This document shows positions 43,689 through 53,463 of a stretch of DNA of 64,000 nt, one piece after another. The notes beneath the pieces are model-generated. The model had not been told where the DNA came from. It did not search any database and saw nothing but the letters and a program-made list of their open reading frames with translations. The DNA is from Flavobacteria bacterium BBFL7 (lineage in GTDB: Bacteria; Bacteroidota; Bacteroidia; Flavobacteriales; Flavobacteriaceae). Positions within the stretch are counted from its first letter, which is position 1, and each line of letters begins with the position of its first letter. The translations under genes were made by a program, and so were the position numbers. Where the stretch lies: assembly GCA_000153385.1 (NCBI GenBank), contig CH672374.1:1366544-1430543 (forward strand), written 5' to 3'.

Positions 43689-44370
43689 TGAAAAGATCAA
43701 CATACTATTAGCCGAGGATGAGCCTGCTCTAGGTTTAATCGTTAAAGAAAGTCTAGAAACCAGAGGTTATGAAGTAAATCACTGTCATAATGGAATAGAG
43801 GCTTATCAGTCTTTTGAACAACAAACACCAGACATAGCAGTACTAGATGTCATGATGCCCGAGTTAGATGGTTTCTCTCTAGCTAAAAAAATAAGAACCG
43901 TTAATGAACAAATGCCCATTATTTTTTTAACTGCAAAATCACAAACCGAAGATGTTCTAGAAGGTTTTCATGTAGGTGGTAATGATTATCTCAAAAAGCC
44001 TTTTTCTATGGAAGAATTGATTGTGCGTATTAAAAATTTACTATCCAGACAGCAAACGCAACAAACAGCTGCTAGTTATGAATTAGGTAAATACAATTTC
44101 AATTTCCCACAACAAAAACTGAGTTTCTCCACTGAAAACCCTGTAAAACTGACTCATAGAGAAGCACATCTTCTTTATCATTTAATTCAAAAGAAAAACC
44201 AAGTTCTAGACCGCACTTTTATTCTTAAAAAACTATGGGGTAATGATGATTTTTTCTCTGGCCGTAGTATGGATGTTTTCATTTCAAAATTGCGTAAAAA
44301 ACTGTCCCGAGACTCGCAAATAGAAATCATAAATGTGCGCGGCTATGGTTATAAGCTTATTGCGCCATAA
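43681..44370 (+). CDS. OmpR-family response regulator
   Basis: A 229-residue protein. The receiver domain has the acidic pair in LLAEDEP, the phosphoacceptor in VLDVMMPELDG and lysine in DYLKKPFS. A winged-helix DNA-binding domain ends NVRGYGYKLIAP. It is translationally coupled to the kinase. Probable target: the divergent GLPGLI/barrel run through the GTTAAC repeats. Confidence 0.93.
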   Translation: MINEKINILLAEDEPALGLIVKESLETRGYEVNHCHNGIEAYQSFEQQTPDIAVLDVMMPELDGFSLAKKIRTVNEQMPIIFLTAKSQTEDVLEGFHVGGNDYLKKPFSMEELIVRIKNLLSRQQTQQTAASYELGKYNFNFPQQKLSFSTENPVKLTHREAHLLYHLIQKKNQVLDRTFILKKLWGNDDFFSGRSMDVFISKLRKKLSRDSQIEIINVRGYGYKLIAP

Positions 44371-44427
44371 CAGATATAGATACTGTTCCAGACCTTATTA
44401 TTGAAAAATTGTTTGTATTTTCCAATT

Positions 44428-45225
44428 ATGAAATGGATGTATCTTTTCTTTTTAATATGCTCGTACCATATATCTGTATTTGCTCAAGTACCTTTAAAAG
44501 AAAGTATACCACTATCCTGTGATACCTTCTATGGTGTCGACGACTTTGAGAATCTATATTATAGCACAGAAAATGTACTCTATAAAAAATCAAAGTCGGA
44601 CAGATTAGAGTTTTACGACATTCAACTGGGTGATGTGACCAGTGTGGATATTATAAATCCGCTTAAGGTGTTAGTCTTTTATAGAGACACGCAAACTCTA
44701 GTCATTTTAGATAACCGTTTGAATGAACAACAACGTCTCAATTTTAATTCACTAAAACCTCAACGTTTCATAGATCATGTACGACTAGCAGGTGAACGTC
44801 GCTTGTGGCTATACAATCTAGACCTCTCTAGACTAGAGCTTTATGACTATGCAAATCAAAAATTGGTAATCAGCACTTCGCCTATAAAAGATCAAGTTCT
44901 AGGATTACAAAGCGATTATAATTTTTGCCACCTTATTACAGAGAATGGCATCATTACTTTTAATTCTTATGGTAGTGAAACAGACCGAATTAATGAGAAA
45001 ATAAAATTACCAGTTGCCTTTGATTTTGAGCATTTAGGCTTTCAAACGGTAGATGGTTGGAAATGGTATCAATTTGATAAAGAATTTCGCTTTCGCGAAA
45101 GCGAACTTATAACTCCATTTTCTCAAGAATACTCACCAGAATCACTTTATCTAAAGGGTGGAAAACTTTATCTTTACCACCAGAAACGCTTGCACGTTCA
45201 AACTATCAACCTGAATAAATCTTAA
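44428..45225 (+). CDS. secreted protein of unknown function next to the nucleoside kinase
   Basis: About 265 residues from the ATG at 44428 (an upstream in-frame TTG is weaker). A signal peptide ends near ISVFAQ. The body has short repeated beta-type segments (LEFYDIQLGDVTSV, LVILDNRLNEQ, LELYDYANQKLVIST), possibly a small propeller, but no family is recognised. It is 1 bp before the deoxynucleoside kinase, so co-transcribed. A palindrome copy at 45088-45103 codes FRFRES. Confidence 0.7.
   Translation: MKWMYLFFLICSYHISVFAQVPLKESIPLSCDTFYGVDDFENLYYSTENVLYKKSKSDRLEFYDIQLGDVTSVDIINPLKVLVFYRDTQTLVILDNRLNEQQRLNFNSLKPQRFIDHVRLAGERRLWLYNLDLSRLELYDYANQKLVISTSPIKDQVLGLQSDYNFCHLITENGIITFNSYGSETDRINEKIKLPVAFDFEHLGFQTVDGWKWYQFDKEFRFRESELITPFSQEYSPESLYLKGGKLYLYHQKRLHVQTINLNKS
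45088..45103. repeat. dispersed palindrome, copy 10
   Basis: Exact CGCTTTCGCGAAAGCG, read as RFRES in the 44428 gene. Confidence 0.9.
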
Positions 45226-45226
45226 T

Positions 45227-45844
45227 ATGCACATTGCTGTCGCCGGAAATATAGGAGCTGGAAAAACTACGCTTACAAAACTACTTGCAAAACATTATAA
45301 ATGGACACCTCAATTTGAGGACGTTTTAGAAAATCCATATCTAGAAGATTTCTATACAGACATGGAGCGATGGTCATTTAATTTACAAGTGTATTTCTTA
45401 AATAGCCGTTTCCGTCAGGTATTAGAAATACGTGAGAGCGGTCAGAAGATCATTCAGGACCGTACGATATATGAAGATGCGAGCATCTTTGCGCCTAATT
45501 TACACGCAATGGGCTTATTATCTCAACGTGATTTTGACAACTATTCCTCTCTATTTGATTTAATGGAGAAACTAGTTGCTGCTCCAGATTTATTAATCTA
45601 TTTACGCAGTTCTATTCCTAATCTGGTAAGCCAAATTCACAAACGTGGACGTGATTATGAAAATACCATCTCGATTGATTATCTAAGTCGTCTTAATGAG
45701 CGTTATGAAGCTTGGATCCACGGCTATGACAAAGGAAATCTTTTAATCATAGATGTAGACAATATTGATTTTGTAAATAATCCTGAAGATTTAGGTGATA
45801 TTATCAATAAAATTGATGCAGAGCTTACTGGGCTTTTTGCTTAG
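45227..45844 (+). CDS. deoxynucleoside kinase
   Basis: A 205-residue dNK-family enzyme. The P-loop is GNIGAGKTTLTKLLA. FEDVLENPYLEDFY, QVYFLNSRFRQ, and the DRS-like QDRTIYEDASIF follow, with the lid RGRDYENTI near 143. It phosphorylates deoxynucleosides for salvage. The nucleoside specificity is not readable. Confidence 0.92.
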   Translation: MHIAVAGNIGAGKTTLTKLLAKHYKWTPQFEDVLENPYLEDFYTDMERWSFNLQVYFLNSRFRQVLEIRESGQKIIQDRTIYEDASIFAPNLHAMGLLSQRDFDNYSSLFDLMEKLVAAPDLLIYLRSSIPNLVSQIHKRGRDYENTISIDYLSRLNERYEAWIHGYDKGNLLIIDVDNIDFVNNPEDLGDIINKIDAELTGLFA

Positions 45845-45870
45845 CACCTATAGATTAGCAAACGTTTCAG

Positions 45871-46899
45871 TTAGATAATCCATCCCTTTTCACGAGCGTG
45901 AATAACAGCTTCTTTAGATTCTTGAACCAGTAGCATAGGACATATGGTGAACGAGTCTGCAATAGATTTTACGCGAGCCATTTTCTTATCATGATTGACA
46001 GATCTTAAATAGATGGCCATGATACGTTCAGGATATTGCTGTGCTACATCTTTATAATAATCAACATCATGCTCGCCACTATCGCCTATGAGAATAAAAT
46101 TCATGTTTGGATAGTGCTTTATAATATTGAGTAATTCGTGTACTTTATGAGGCCTTTTTAATTTAGGTGTTCTATCCCATGGAGTTGGGAAGTCTCTAAG
46201 AAGAATCGGGCCTTTAGGAAAACCATGAAAATCTAAAAACTTCTCGAGGTACTTATATAAGTTCCATGGACTATTACTTAAATAAAACATCGGATTCTGA
46301 TCGTTACCCGATGGTCCTCGATGTAACAATTGATATAAACTTGCAGCACCCTTTAAAGGTAATCTACGATCATAGTTTTTAAAAAATGTATTGAAAGCGA
46401 CACGTAATTTTAGAAAACTGGTCACTCCAGTATGCATTATAGTATCGTCTATATCACTGATCACACCATAGACAGAACTGTATGGAGGAATCAGCGTTTC
46501 ACCTTTAAAACTATTCTTGGTTAGTCGTTTTTGTTTTTTCGCTTTAGCAAAAGCAGCATTATCTTCATCAAACTTCACATCCAGACTCAAATAACCTTCA
46601 TCATCAGACAGTTCATCTAAATCTGTATCCACTTTTATATCAAATAAAAAATAGCCTTCATGATCTGCCTTGGTTTCAAACTGTGTGCCATTAGGCAGCG
46701 TTAATCCTACTGATGCATTACGTATCTCATCAGTCTTAAATGTACGCCAGGTGTTGCGCAGTGTCTGGTAAAAGGTTTGCTGCTCATAATGTTTAAGAGG
46801 TTGATCTTCTAGCGCACGACCACGTATATACAGGTGGTTTTTACCGCTATAAGTGCGGTATATATCTAGAATCCATGGATCTCTTTTGAACAGTGCCAT
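45871..46899 (-). CDS. APP1-type (DUF2183) phosphatase-like protein
   Basis: About 342 residues from the ATG at 46899, chosen over an upstream ATG because the preceding residues are poorly conserved in character. The DUF2183/APP1 catalytic domain has the HAD-like YGVISDIDDTIMHTGVTS near 165, YLSNSPWNLY near 230 and FILIGDSGEHDVDYY near 285. In yeast, App1 is a phosphatidate phosphatase; the bacterial role is unknown. A degenerate palindrome lies at 46541-46558. Confidence 0.85.
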   Translation of the reverse strand: MALFKRDPWILDIYRTYSGKNHLYIRGRALEDQPLKHYEQQTFYQTLRNTWRTFKTDEIRNASVGLTLPNGTQFETKADHEGYFLFDIKVDTDLDELSDDEGYLSLDVKFDEDNAAFAKAKKQKRLTKNSFKGETLIPPYSSVYGVISDIDDTIMHTGVTSFLKLRVAFNTFFKNYDRRLPLKGAASLYQLLHRGPSGNDQNPMFYLSNSPWNLYKYLEKFLDFHGFPKGPILLRDFPTPWDRTPKLKRPHKVHELLNIIKHYPNMNFILIGDSGEHDVDYYKDVAQQYPERIMAIYLRSVNHDKKMARVKSIADSFTICPMLLVQESKEAVIHAREKGWII

Positions 46900-46930
46900 G
46901 ACGTGAAAATAAGTAATAAAAGCTTTATAT

Positions 46931-46963
46931 AAAAAATCCCATTCTAGCAATGCCAGAATGGGA
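46931..46963 (-). terminator. terminator of hppA
   Basis: TCCCATTCT-N9-AGAATGGGA at 46937-46963 with six T on the minus strand (46931-46936). Confidence 0.85.
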
Positions 46964-46985
46964 CTTAGTTACTTGTATCCTAAAA

Positions 46986-49421
46986 CTATTTAAAGTTAAT
47001 AACCTCTTGATTAAGAGCCTTAATTTTTGCCTCTACTTGTGCCTCAGTTCCAACATACTTATGAGACTTAGTTATCGTCGCACCATTTGCAGATGATTGA
47101 TAAGTAACATTTGCTGTAACAATACCTGTTTCTGCATCTACAGATTTTTGAATATCCATATTTTTATATAGTGATGTAGCTTCATTTTCATTTTGAACAA
47201 CTTCTTGCTCAATTTCCTGAGTGACTACATTAGCCTGTCCTTCTACCATATGACTACCTAATATAGGTGCTATAACTAGACCTATTAAACAGGTTAGTTT
47301 AATTAAAATATTCATCGATGGACCTGAAGTGTCTTTAAATGGATCACCAACAGTATCTCCAGTCACTGCTGCCTTATGTGCATCAGAACCTTTATAAGTC
47401 ATCTCACCATTAATTTCAACACCAGCTTCAAAAGATTTTTTGGCATTATCCCAAGCTCCACCTGCATTGTTTTGGAAAATAGCCCATAGTACGCCACTAA
47501 CCGTAACACCAGCCATATATCCACCTAACATCTCAGCAATAGCTAATTTTTCCATTCCAAATAACAGCGGTAAAAATGCTATTACTAGAGGAAACCCTAT
47601 AGTTAATAATCCTGGTAAAACCATTTGCTTTAAAGAAGCTTCGGTAGAAATAGCAACACACTTATCGTATTCCGGCTTACCGGTTCCTTCCATGATACCT
47701 GGAATCTCTTTAAACTGCCTTCTTACTTCATAAACCATTTCCATCGCGGCCTTACCTACAGCATTCATGGCTAATGCACTAAACACGACAGGCACCATTC
47801 CACCAACGAATAACATAGCAAGAACTGGAGCTTTAAAAATATTAATTCCTTCAATTCCTGTAAATGTTACATATGCAGCAAATAATGCAAGAGATGTTAA
47901 TGCCGCACTTGCAATCGCAAATCCTTTACCTGTTGCAGCTGTTGTATTTCCTACAGAATCTAAAATATCTGTACGTTCACGTACAATTGGCTCTTGTTCG
48001 CTCATTTCTGCGATTCCTCCAGCATTATCTGCAATCGGTCCAAATGCATCAATGGCTAATTGCATGGCTGTTGTTGCCATCATAGCACTAGCAGCAAGTG
48101 CTACACCGTAAAAACCTGCAAATGCGTAAGACGCCCAAATCGCTCCTGCAAATAAAAGTACTGATGGGAACGTAGAGATCATACCTGTCGCAAGACCTGC
48201 AATGATGTTTGTTCCTGCTCCAGTAGATGATTGTTGTACAATTTTAAGAATAGGTGATTTCCCTAGTCCTGTATAATACTCTGTTACAGATGATATAACT
48301 GCTCCTACTACTAAACCTACTAAGGTAGCAAAGAACACATTCATAGAAGAGATCTCTATCAATCCTTCACCAAAAAATTCCATTTGCATGGTTTCTGGAA
48401 GCATCCACATGCATAGTCCATAACAAGCAATTGCTACTAAAATAATTGAAGTCCAATTACCAATATTTAATGCTCCCATTACCTGAGACTCTTTAGCATC
48501 ATTACTTTTAATTTTAACAAGTAATGTTCCTATAACAGATATTATGATACCGACACCAGCAATAGCCATAGGTAATAATATAGGTCCTATACCACCAAAT
48601 CCTTCATTAACAATATCACCACCCATATCGCGTATAACATAGTTTCCTAATACCATAGCCGCCAGAACGGTAGCTACGTAAGAACCGAAAAGGTCTGCAC
48701 CCATTCCTGCTACATCACCTACATTATCTCCAACATTATCAGCAATGGTTGCTGGATTACGAGGATCATCTTCTGGAATTCCTGCTTCCACTTTACCAAC
48801 TAAATCGGCACCTACATCTGCAGCCTTAGTATAAATTCCTCCACCTACACGTGCAAATAGGGCAATAGACTCAGCTCCTAAAGAAAATCCAGCAAGTGTT
48901 TCTAAAACCACAGTCATCGCATCGGTATCTGTCCATGTACCATTCATAAAGAAGTGATAAAACAGAATGAAAAAGCCAGTTAAACCTAATACTGCTAAAC
49001 CAGCTACTCCTAATCCCATAACGGTTCCTCCACCAAAAGAGATACCCAACGCCTTAGGTAAACTTGTACGAGCTGCTTGTGTCGTTCTCACGTTAGTTTT
49101 TGTAGCAATTTTCATCCCTATATTCCCTGCATATGCTGAAAAAACAGCACCACAAATAAAGGCAATTACAATCATCCAATGAGTAGTAGGAACTACTAAG
49201 GACACTATAAACAGTAGTATACTGACTACTACTACAAAAATGGCAAGTAATTTATATTCTGCTTTCAAAAAGGCGAGTGCACCTTCATAGATGTGATCTG
49301 AAATCTCTTTCATTTTCCCATCGCCTGCATCTTGTTTCAGGACCCAAGACTTCTTGGTAAACATGTAAAGTAATCCTAGAGCTGCCATTAATAATGGCAT
49401 GTAAATCATGTATGATTCCAT
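46986..49421 (-). CDS. hppA: membrane-bound pyrophosphatase, ion-pumping
   Basis: An 811-residue M-PPase with about 16 membrane segments. It carries [22 protein letters not shown], the [21 protein letters not shown] substrate site, and [12 protein letters not shown] near the end. [10 protein letters not shown] near 490 has alanine where potassium-independent enzymes have lysine, so a K+-dependent (Na+- or H+-pumping) type is expected. About 85 residues after the last helix ([15 protein letters not shown] to the end) form a polar tail beyond the usual length. The ion pumped is not certain. Confidence 0.95.
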   Translation of the reverse strand: MESYMIYMPLLMAALGLLYMFTKKSWVLKQDAGDGKMKEISDHIYEGALAFLKAEYKLLAIFVVVVSILLFIVSLVVPTTHWMIVIAFICGAVFSAYAGNIGMKIATKTNVRTTQAARTSLPKALGISFGGGTVMGLGVAGLAVLGLTGFFILFYHFFMNGTWTDTDAMTVVLETLAGFSLGAESIALFARVGGGIYTKAADVGADLVGKVEAGIPEDDPRNPATIADNVGDNVGDVAGMGADLFGSYVATVLAAMVLGNYVIRDMGGDIVNEGFGGIGPILLPMAIAGVGIIISVIGTLLVKIKSNDAKESQVMGALNIGNWTSIILVAIACYGLCMWMLPETMQMEFFGEGLIEISSMNVFFATLVGLVVGAVISSVTEYYTGLGKSPILKIVQQSSTGAGTNIIAGLATGMISTFPSVLLFAGAIWASYAFAGFYGVALAASAMMATTAMQLAIDAFGPIADNAGGIAEMSEQEPIVRERTDILDSVGNTTAATGKGFAIASAALTSLALFAAYVTFTGIEGINIFKAPVLAMLFVGGMVPVVFSALAMNAVGKAAMEMVYEVRRQFKEIPGIMEGTGKPEYDKCVAISTEASLKQMVLPGLLTIGFPLVIAFLPLLFGMEKLAIAEMLGGYMAGVTVSGVLWAIFQNNAGGAWDNAKKSFEAGVEINGEMTYKGSDAHKAAVTGDTVGDPFKDTSGPSMNILIKLTCLIGLVIAPILGSHMVEGQANVVTQEIEQEVVQNENEATSLYKNMDIQKSVDAETGIVTANVTYQSSANGATITKSHKYVGTEAQVEAKIKALNQEVINFK

Positions 49422-49461
49422 ATGTTTTGTTTTGATTGGTTTTTAAATCTCGCTAATGTAA

Positions 49462-49469
49462 CAAAATTA
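49462..49469 (-). promoter_or_regulatory. candidate -7 element of hppA
   Basis: TAATTTTG on the minus strand, 41 bp upstream of the ATG; a well-placed -33 TTG was not found. Confidence 0.4.
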
Positions 49470-49479
49470 TGTTAACAAA

Positions 49480-49495
49480 ACTATAACGTTATAGT
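49480..49495. promoter_or_regulatory. 16-bp perfect palindrome upstream of hppA
   Basis: ACTATAACGTTATAGT, about 60 bp upstream of the hppA start and just upstream of its candidate -7 element. A possible operator; the binding protein is unknown. Confidence 0.45.
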
Positions 49496-49542
49496 ACTAA
49501 GATTATTAAGAACTCAACCAATCAAATACAAATATGAAAATA

Positions 49543-52062
49543 CTAAAAACTAAACCCAAAACTACCCGTTATCGCCATAGATCGAGCGTCAGGTAAATAG
49601 TTGTAGCCACCTCTAAAACTTACGTCTAGTCTGAATACTTTGAAGATATTACCTATTCCAGCACTGTATTCCCAGTAAACATCTTCGGGAGCGAGATAAG
49701 TTAAACCGCTTGCATTTAAAGCTATATTTTCATCACTAATCTTTCCATAAACAGCGCGTACTCCTACAAGCTCTCTAAGATTCAAATCACGTAAATATGG
49801 AACACGTGAAAAGAGTCTACCATTAAAATTATGATTTAAGTGAAGTGTCACATATTCATCAGTTACAAATTCATAAAAGTTCATGGTATTAAATGCTCCT
49901 GTGATATTAAAATAAGTCTGATTACCAGGAACTACATTTAAGAGTGCTAAGGGCACTTCACCAAACGTCTTACCAGCTTCCACACGTGCAGTTAACCTAC
50001 CAAAAGCGCCTATCTGTAAAGGATGACTATAATAGAACTGTACCTTGTCAAAGTTAAAATCACTTTCTAGTAAACCTTCAAAGCCTCGAGTATAGCTAGC
50101 AAAAAGAATAGGATACTCACCACTATTAATGATTGTCCTATCTACTCCATAGTTAGAAGTTTTACGGCCAGGTGTATAAGTCATTGTCAGACTAGCATCT
50201 GCTTGTCTAGTTTCTGTCTCTATTCCACCTGGCGCATCTGCATCAAAATAATCTAGACTAAAAACATCAGGATTACCACTCTTAATGGTACGATAACTGG
50301 TACCTAATCTAAACTCTAGATTATACTTAGGCTCAAAACTCAAAGCTAGAGTGGATAAATTGATACTAGATAAACTGGAGTTATTTCCTGAGGTGATCAA
50401 GGCACTTGATGCAAGACTACGCCCTAGCACATCATTTGTATTGGTCAAGCTAGCGCCTAATTGTTCTATATCACGTCTGTTTCCACCAGAAATGGTTAAT
50501 CTACTTTTTTTATCCATCAACCATTTTCCAGCGATACCATATTTAAACTGGTTATCTCTAAATCCATATGCACCATAGCCTTCTAATCTCCACATATCAT
50601 TTGCAGAAAAATAAGTTCTTCCACCACCACGCAACCTTAAGCCTTCTACGTCATTAAAACCAAAAACACTAAAGACAGGTCCTATATCAAAATTGTCTAT
50701 CTCATAGTATCCCGATGCTAGAATGGTCCCGATATTATATAAACGCTTGAATTTCTTATTGGTCTTAAGAGTGTCCAGCATGGTATAGATTTGTTTCTCA
50801 TCTTTATTGAGTTTTTCTAATCTATTTTCATCCCAGTAAGCCTCATCACGATTATAGATTTCTGGATCATAATCATTAACTCTGCGCTTATAAAAATCTT
50901 TATCTTTAGGAATATCAAATTGATAATTATTGAACAGTGTCGTTCTTTTTCCATACATACCTTTAGACTCTTCTTTTTTATTAAGCGCAAAATCGCTCAT
51001 AAAGTAATCTCTAGTAATCAGGAAAAGGCTATCATTTAAAACGTCATACTCTTGCTCTATATAAATTTCTTTAACCCAGTTAACATTGGCACTTTTTGTT
51101 GCTTGCAGGTTGATTTCCTTAATCGCATAAGAATCTGCCGCTACCCAAAAATCTCCTTTAAATGTTAACTCACCTTTCCTACGTGGATAATAAATAATAT
51201 TATATGCTTCAACTCCATCAATAATGGCCGTATCTCTTAAAATATAATTATAAGTATCAATACCGCTTTTACCTACTGGACTAGTAAAACTCTTATCAAA
51301 AAATTTAAGATATCTCTCATACACATCAATGTCTGCATACAGGTCCTTTACAAAAGCTATAATCGTTTGATTGTTTGAAAATCCCGAGTTCTTATTAGCT
51401 TTTATGTTTTCCTTTTCTTTATTCATCTCATTATCTCCATATACAGTAGATAAGGACTCGTTAATAAAAATAGGTAGATACGTTTTACCTGTAACGTTAC
51501 TCGTATCTGCATAGTCAAATATGAATTCCATACCACGGAAAAGCTTTGAATTTACCATCTGACTATCGATGGTGTTCATATCAAACTCAAGTTTTTCATA
51601 CTTATCATATTGATACTGATCGAATTGAGAAAGTCCATTTTTACGACGATTTTCCCATACTTTACGTAAGATGTCAAGCGCTGGGTTATTCTTTTTAGAT
51701 GTTTTACCGGTATAAATCACAACAGCATCTAGTGCTGCAGCTTCAGTCTTTAAGGTTAAATTGAGCTCAAGATTAACAGGGGATTCTAATGTATAGGTAA
51801 GCGTTTCATAACCTATAAATGATATTTGGATCGTGTCGTAATTAGCATCAGACTGCAAGTAAAAACGGCCATTATCATTAGTGATAGTTCCTTCACTTGA
51901 ACCTGGAAAAAAGACATTTGCAAATGGTACTCCATCACCAAATTCGTCATATACCACACCACCTACTTTAGTTTGAGCCATGATTGTACTACAACTAAGT
52001 ACTAAAAGTAGCAGCAATAATTTTATTGAGTTTGCTTTCGCGAAAGCGTATTTATTTATCAT
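49543..52062 (-). CDS. DUF5686 outer-membrane protein with CarboxypepD_reg domain
   Basis: About 839 residues from the ATG at 52062. Residues 1-30 are signal-like (LLLLLLVLSCSTIMAQ) but begin with an insert, NKYAFAKAN, coded by a palindrome copy. A carboxypeptidase-regulatory-like domain (VGGVVYDEFGDGVPFANVFFPG) follows, then DUF5686 with a long barrel-like C-terminus ending GSFGFSF. The terminal Phe suggests outer-membrane insertion. Role unknown. Confidence 0.85.
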   Translation of the reverse strand: MINKYAFAKANSIKLLLLLLVLSCSTIMAQTKVGGVVYDEFGDGVPFANVFFPGSSEGTITNDNGRFYLQSDANYDTIQISFIGYETLTYTLESPVNLELNLTLKTEAAALDAVVIYTGKTSKKNNPALDILRKVWENRRKNGLSQFDQYQYDKYEKLEFDMNTIDSQMVNSKLFRGMEFIFDYADTSNVTGKTYLPIFINESLSTVYGDNEMNKEKENIKANKNSGFSNNQTIIAFVKDLYADIDVYERYLKFFDKSFTSPVGKSGIDTYNYILRDTAIIDGVEAYNIIYYPRRKGELTFKGDFWVAADSYAIKEINLQATKSANVNWVKEIYIEQEYDVLNDSLFLITRDYFMSDFALNKKEESKGMYGKRTTLFNNYQFDIPKDKDFYKRRVNDYDPEIYNRDEAYWDENRLEKLNKDEKQIYTMLDTLKTNKKFKRLYNIGTILASGYYEIDNFDIGPVFSVFGFNDVEGLRLRGGGRTYFSANDMWRLEGYGAYGFRDNQFKYGIAGKWLMDKKSRLTISGGNRRDIEQLGASLTNTNDVLGRSLASSALITSGNNSSLSSINLSTLALSFEPKYNLEFRLGTSYRTIKSGNPDVFSLDYFDADAPGGIETETRQADASLTMTYTPGRKTSNYGVDRTIINSGEYPILFASYTRGFEGLLESDFNFDKVQFYYSHPLQIGAFGRLTARVEAGKTFGEVPLALLNVVPGNQTYFNITGAFNTMNFYEFVTDEYVTLHLNHNFNGRLFSRVPYLRDLNLRELVGVRAVYGKISDENIALNASGLTYLAPEDVYWEYSAGIGNIFKVFRLDVSFRGGYNYLPDARSMAITGSFGFSF
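52034..52048. repeat. dispersed palindrome, copy 11
   Basis: TGCTTTCGCGAAAGCG at 52033-52048, one mismatch, within the first ten codons of the DUF5686 gene. Confidence 0.85.
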
Positions 52063-52135
52063 CTCTTTAATTATGAATCTTAATCGAATATATAACGACT
52101 TATTGAATTGGGTATTATTCCAAAGTATTTTAAAC

Positions 52136-52166
52136 AAAAAACCCATGAACGATGTCCATGGGTTTT
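52136..52166 (-). terminator. terminator of pdhB
   Basis: AAAACCCATG-N9-CATGGGTTTTTT on the minus strand (ACCCATG 52141-52147; CATGGGT 52157-52163). Confidence 0.8.
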
Positions 52167-52185
52167 ATAATTATTGATTTACAAA

Positions 52186-53166
52186 TTACTTTTTGTACAT
52201 CACTTTCTTAACACCATCAACCACATGAGTATGATTAGGCAACCATTCAGCAAAAAGTACTGGAGAATAAGGTGCTGGAGTATCTTGTGTATTTATTTTA
52301 TAGATAGGTGCGTCTAGGTAATCAAATGCTTCTGCCTGTACCATGTGAGAAATCTCAGTCGACACGTTACCAAAAGGCCACGCTTCTTCAAGAATCACCA
52401 ATCGATTGGTTTTCTTTACAGACTTTAATATAGCCTCTTTATCATATGGACGTACAGTTCTTAAGTCTATAATCTCACAAGAAATACCATCTTTCTCAAG
52501 TTCATCTGCAGCTTTATATGCTTCTTTTATAATTTTACCAAAAGAAACGATGGTCACGTCAGTTCCTTCTCTTTTAATTTCAGCAACACCTATAGGTAGG
52601 ATATATTCACCTTCTGGCACTTCTCCTTTATCACCATACATTTGCTCTGACTCCATAAAAATAACTGGATCATCATCACGTATCGCTGCTTTTAAAAGAC
52701 CTTTTGCATCATATGGATTAGAAGGTACAATTACCTTAAGACCTGGTGTGTTTGCAAACCAGTTTTCAAAAGCCTGTGAGTGTGTCGCCGCTAATTGACC
52801 AGCACTTGCTGTAGGACCACGGAAAACGATAGGACAAGGAAATTGTCCACCACTCATCTGACGGATTTTTGCAGCATTATTAATAATCTGATCAATTCCT
52901 ACTAGCGAGAAGTTAAAAGTCATATATTCAACGATAGGTCTATTACCGGTCATGGTACTTCCTATAGCTATTCCAGCAAAGCCCAATTCTGCAATAGGTG
53001 TGTCGATAACACGTTTTGCACCAAATTCGTCTAGCATTCCTTTTGAAGCCTTGTAAGCTCCATTATATTCTGCAACCTCTTCACCCATTAAATAAACGGA
53101 CTCATCACGGCGCATTTCTTCACTCATTGCTTCGGCTATTGCCTCGCGGAATTGAATAGTCTTCAT
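52186..53166 (-). CDS. pdhB: pyruvate dehydrogenase E1 component, beta subunit
   Basis: A 326-residue E1-beta. The N-terminal MKTIQFREAIAEAMSEEMRRDESVYLMGEEV holds the ThDP-pocket glutamate. PIAELGFAGIAIGSTMTG, FRGPTASAGQLAATHSQ and EEAWPFGNVSTEI follow. Together with an alpha subunit (not in this window) it decarboxylates pyruvate and passes the acetyl group to E2. It is encoded alone here, with its own terminator. Confidence 0.93.
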   Translation of the reverse strand: MKTIQFREAIAEAMSEEMRRDESVYLMGEEVAEYNGAYKASKGMLDEFGAKRVIDTPIAELGFAGIAIGSTMTGNRPIVEYMTFNFSLVGIDQIINNAAKIRQMSGGQFPCPIVFRGPTASAGQLAATHSQAFENWFANTPGLKVIVPSNPYDAKGLLKAAIRDDDPVIFMESEQMYGDKGEVPEGEYILPIGVAEIKREGTDVTIVSFGKIIKEAYKAADELEKDGISCEIIDLRTVRPYDKEAILKSVKKTNRLVILEEAWPFGNVSTEISHMVQAEAFDYLDAPIYKINTQDTPAPYSPVLFAEWLPNHTHVVDGVKKVMYKK

Positions 53167-53195
53167 AAATACTACTGTTTATAACAAAAGAACAA

Positions 53196-53203
53196 CAAAA
53201 ATA
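53196..53203 (-). promoter_or_regulatory. candidate -7 element of pdhB
   Basis: TATTTTTG on the minus strand 30 bp upstream of the ATG; no matching -33 seen. Confidence 0.4.
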
Positions 53204-53463
53204 GTTTACCCAACCTTAGCACACCACATTTTTAAGATAAAAAATGTCCCCAATAGGCTATAAAAAAGTGTATAACATCAGTGAAATCGTTTTCGTAACC
53301 ACGTTATAAACACCATGTAAATGCACACTTATTATTCTTTTTATTATTTCAATTGCTGATTCTGAGTACCAAACACAATAAATTTATTATGCACGCATAG
53401 TTTTTTTACTCTTTTTTACGTACTTTCGCAAACGTTTGAAAACTCATAATAAAACCGTGAAAT

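Noticed and set aside
47440-49182. Several plus-strand open frames inside hppA
   Set aside because: They are antisense shadows of a strongly conserved membrane protein with biased Ala/Gly codons.
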